From positions 62,001-126,000 of the forward strand of contig NZ_NIJM01000002.1 of NCBI RefSeq assembly GCF_002836945.1: DNA of 64,000 nt, written 5' to 3'. The notes beneath the pieces were generated by a model that saw only the letters and a list, made by a program, of their open reading frames with translations, searched no databases and was not told where the DNA came from. The translations under genes were made by a program, and so were the position numbers. Position 1 is the first letter of the stretch. Each line of letters begins with the position of its first letter. The stretch comes from Shewanella chilikensis. GTDB lineage: Bacteria > Pseudomonadota > Gammaproteobacteria > Enterobacterales > Shewanellaceae. This document shows positions 62,891 through 64,000 of this stretch, piece after piece.

Positions 62891-64000
62891 TGCTTCGCCC
62901 TCCTTGGGCAACAGGCGTCTGAGCAGCAAGGGGCCGAGCAGGGTGGTGATGGCTATCACCAACACCAATTCGGTAAATACCTTGGCCGGAATGATATCCA
63001 ACTGTCGCCCCACTTCTGCAAAGACCAAACCGACTTCACCTCTGGGCACCATGGCACTGCCGACTATCAGCTTTTGCCGCCAAGTGCCGTTGACCACTAA
63101 ACCGGCGGCCAGCTTGCCGATAAATGCCAGCAGTATCATCGCCAGCAAGAGTAACAGGCTGTAGGGGCTGAGGTTCAACTGGCTTAAGTCGAGGCTTATC
63201 CCCACATAGACAAAGAACACAGGCGCGAATACATCGGTCAGTGGCTGCATCGATTTTTCCAGCTTGTGGGTAAAGGGAAAGGGGTTTTGCAGATACTTCT
63301 GCCAGGGCCAGATAAACTGCCTTGATAGCGCCAAACCGGCGACAAAACCGCCGAGCAGCGCCGGGGCGCCAAAAAGGTGTGCCAGCCAGGCAAACAGGCA
63401 GATCAGTGTCAGCATGACCACGGCCTCGTAGCCTGGGGTTTGGGATTGATAGCTGAGCACTCGTAACGGGTAAATTAACATCCTGCCAAGGGGGGGCGCC
63501 AGCAGCAGAAACAGCAGCAGTAAGCCGCAGAGTTTAATGATTGCCAGCGGTGCCAGTTGGCCTTCGCTGGCAAAGTTGAATAGCAAACTGAGCAGTATCA
63601 CCCCGGCAATATCGTCAAATACCGCCGCTCCCAGGATCAGATGACCGGCACTGGATTGTTGCTGGCCACTGTCGCTTAGTACCCTGAGGGAGATACCTAT
63701 GCTGGTGGCCGTCAGGGTACAGCCGTAGAAGAGGGCGGCAAACAGCGATAGCTCCAACCAATAGAAGGCAGCCAGGCCGGTGAGCAGCAGTGGAGCGATT
63801 ATGCCGATAATGGCTACCGCCGCCACCTGACGTCCGGCGCTGTAGAGTCGCTGTATCGAGGTTTCGGCGCCGATGGAAAATAGCAGCAGTATCACCCCGA
63901 GCTCGGCGATATTGGCCAGTACTTGGGTTGGTTCCAGCCAGCCGAGCACTGAAGGACCAAGCAACAAGCCTGCTCCTATTTCCCCCACTACCGCAGGCCA
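62888..64000 (-). CDS. CPA2-family monovalent cation:proton antiporter, 3' part (start outside window)
   Basis: The gene runs off the right edge. The 371 residues in view begin WPAVVGEIGAGLLLGPSVLG, so the preceding part of the first span region is missing. Features of Kef/CPA2 exchangers: about eleven further spans, ILLLFSIGAETSIQRL, the ion-site region GAAVFDDIAGVILL with the DD pair, ALLGGFVAGLALSRQ and a C-terminal end RGEVGLVFAEVGRQL near the last spans. No TrkA-N (RCK) domain follows the membrane part, so it is a short Nha/Kef type. The transported ion (Na+ or K+) cannot be told. Confidence 0.88.
   Translation of the reverse strand, partial: WPAVVGEIGAGLLLGPSVLGWLEPTQVLANIAELGVILLLFSIGAETSIQRLYSAGRQVAAVAIIGIIAPLLLTGLAAFYWLELSLFAALFYGCTLTATSIGISLRVLSDSGQQQSSAGHLILGAAVFDDIAGVILLSLLFNFASEGQLAPLAIIKLCGLLLLFLLLAPPLGRMLIYPLRVLSYQSQTPGYEAVVMLTLICLFAWLAHLFGAPALLGGFVAGLALSRQFIWPWQKYLQNPFPFTHKLEKSMQPLTDVFAPVFFVYVGISLDLSQLNLSPYSLLLLLAMILLAFIGKLAAGLVVNGTWRQKLIVGSAMVPRGEVGLVFAEVGRQLDIIPAKVFTELVLVIAITTLLGPLLLRRLLPKEGEA

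Noticed and set aside
1..64000. CRISPR arrays, prophage, insertion sequences, tRNA or rRNA genes
   Set aside because: No regularly spaced repeats, transposase or integrase genes, phage structural genes or RNA gene signatures were seen on reading the window.

Overview
The window is a dense chromosomal segment of a gammaproteobacterium, almost certainly Shewanella. The evidence is a tetraheme flavocytochrome c3 fumarate reductase (fccA), ArcA, E. coli-like housekeeping genes (asnC, rluA, rlmC, prfB with its frameshift, lysS, ppa, fbp), an exported GlyGly-CTERM protease, a MipA/DUF3019/two-component operon and a very large FAD-molybdopterin formate dehydrogenase fusion. Genes are GC-rich at wobble positions, which suggests one of the higher-GC species; I cannot name it. 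I see no prophage, insertion sequence, CRISPR array, rRNA or tRNA.

Layout. 1-6.6 kb: the 3' part of an EF-G gene, arcA, a DUF3293 gene behind two CRP-like sites, then a lysine riboswitch controlling lysC and an overlapping zinc deacylase gene. 6.8-12 kb: a 1,289-residue secreted subtilase, asnC and rluA. 12.2-16.2 kb: a membrane-bound CadC-type regulator with a beta-propeller sensor, followed by two very small membrane proteins, then a three-gene operon of two membrane proteins and a methyltransferase. 16.6-25.9 kb: fccA, ldhA, a dienelactone hydrolase, a small MscS channel, a spermidine-synthase-like protein, an exported M17 aminopeptidase and ahpC-ahpF. 26-34 kb: a thioredoxin-DsbD fusion, a chemoreceptor, ohr/ohrR, a GlpD-like oxidoreductase and rlmC. 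34-45 kb: mipA-DUF3019-response regulator-kinase operon, chrA, a second chemoreceptor and the 1,415-residue formate dehydrogenase fusion. 45.8-64 kb: prfB-lysS, a diguanylate cyclase, several unknown exported or membrane proteins, a DUF72 protein, an aromatic amino acid permease with a possible attenuator leader, a LysR regulator divergent from lrgAB, a Na+/dicarboxylate-type symporter, ppa, fbp, a dipeptidyl peptidase and the 3' part of a CPA2 antiporter gene.

Themes. Anaerobic or micro-oxic respiration and fermentation (arcA, fccA, ldhA, formate dehydrogenase) sits beside peroxide defence (ahpCF, ohr/ohrR, thioredoxin-DsbD) and sensing (two chemoreceptors, a GGDEF protein, a two-component system, a one-component membrane regulator). 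A short structured intergenic repeat is present in three good copies placed at gene 3' ends and one decayed copy.

The least explained parts are the regulator/microprotein cassette at 12.3-14.9 kb, the repeat family, the possible attenuator ahead of the permease, the lysine-controlled deacylase, and the unknown exported gene at 57.8-58.2 kb behind tandem 18-bp repeats. All functions are inferred by reading the sequence; no database search was run.
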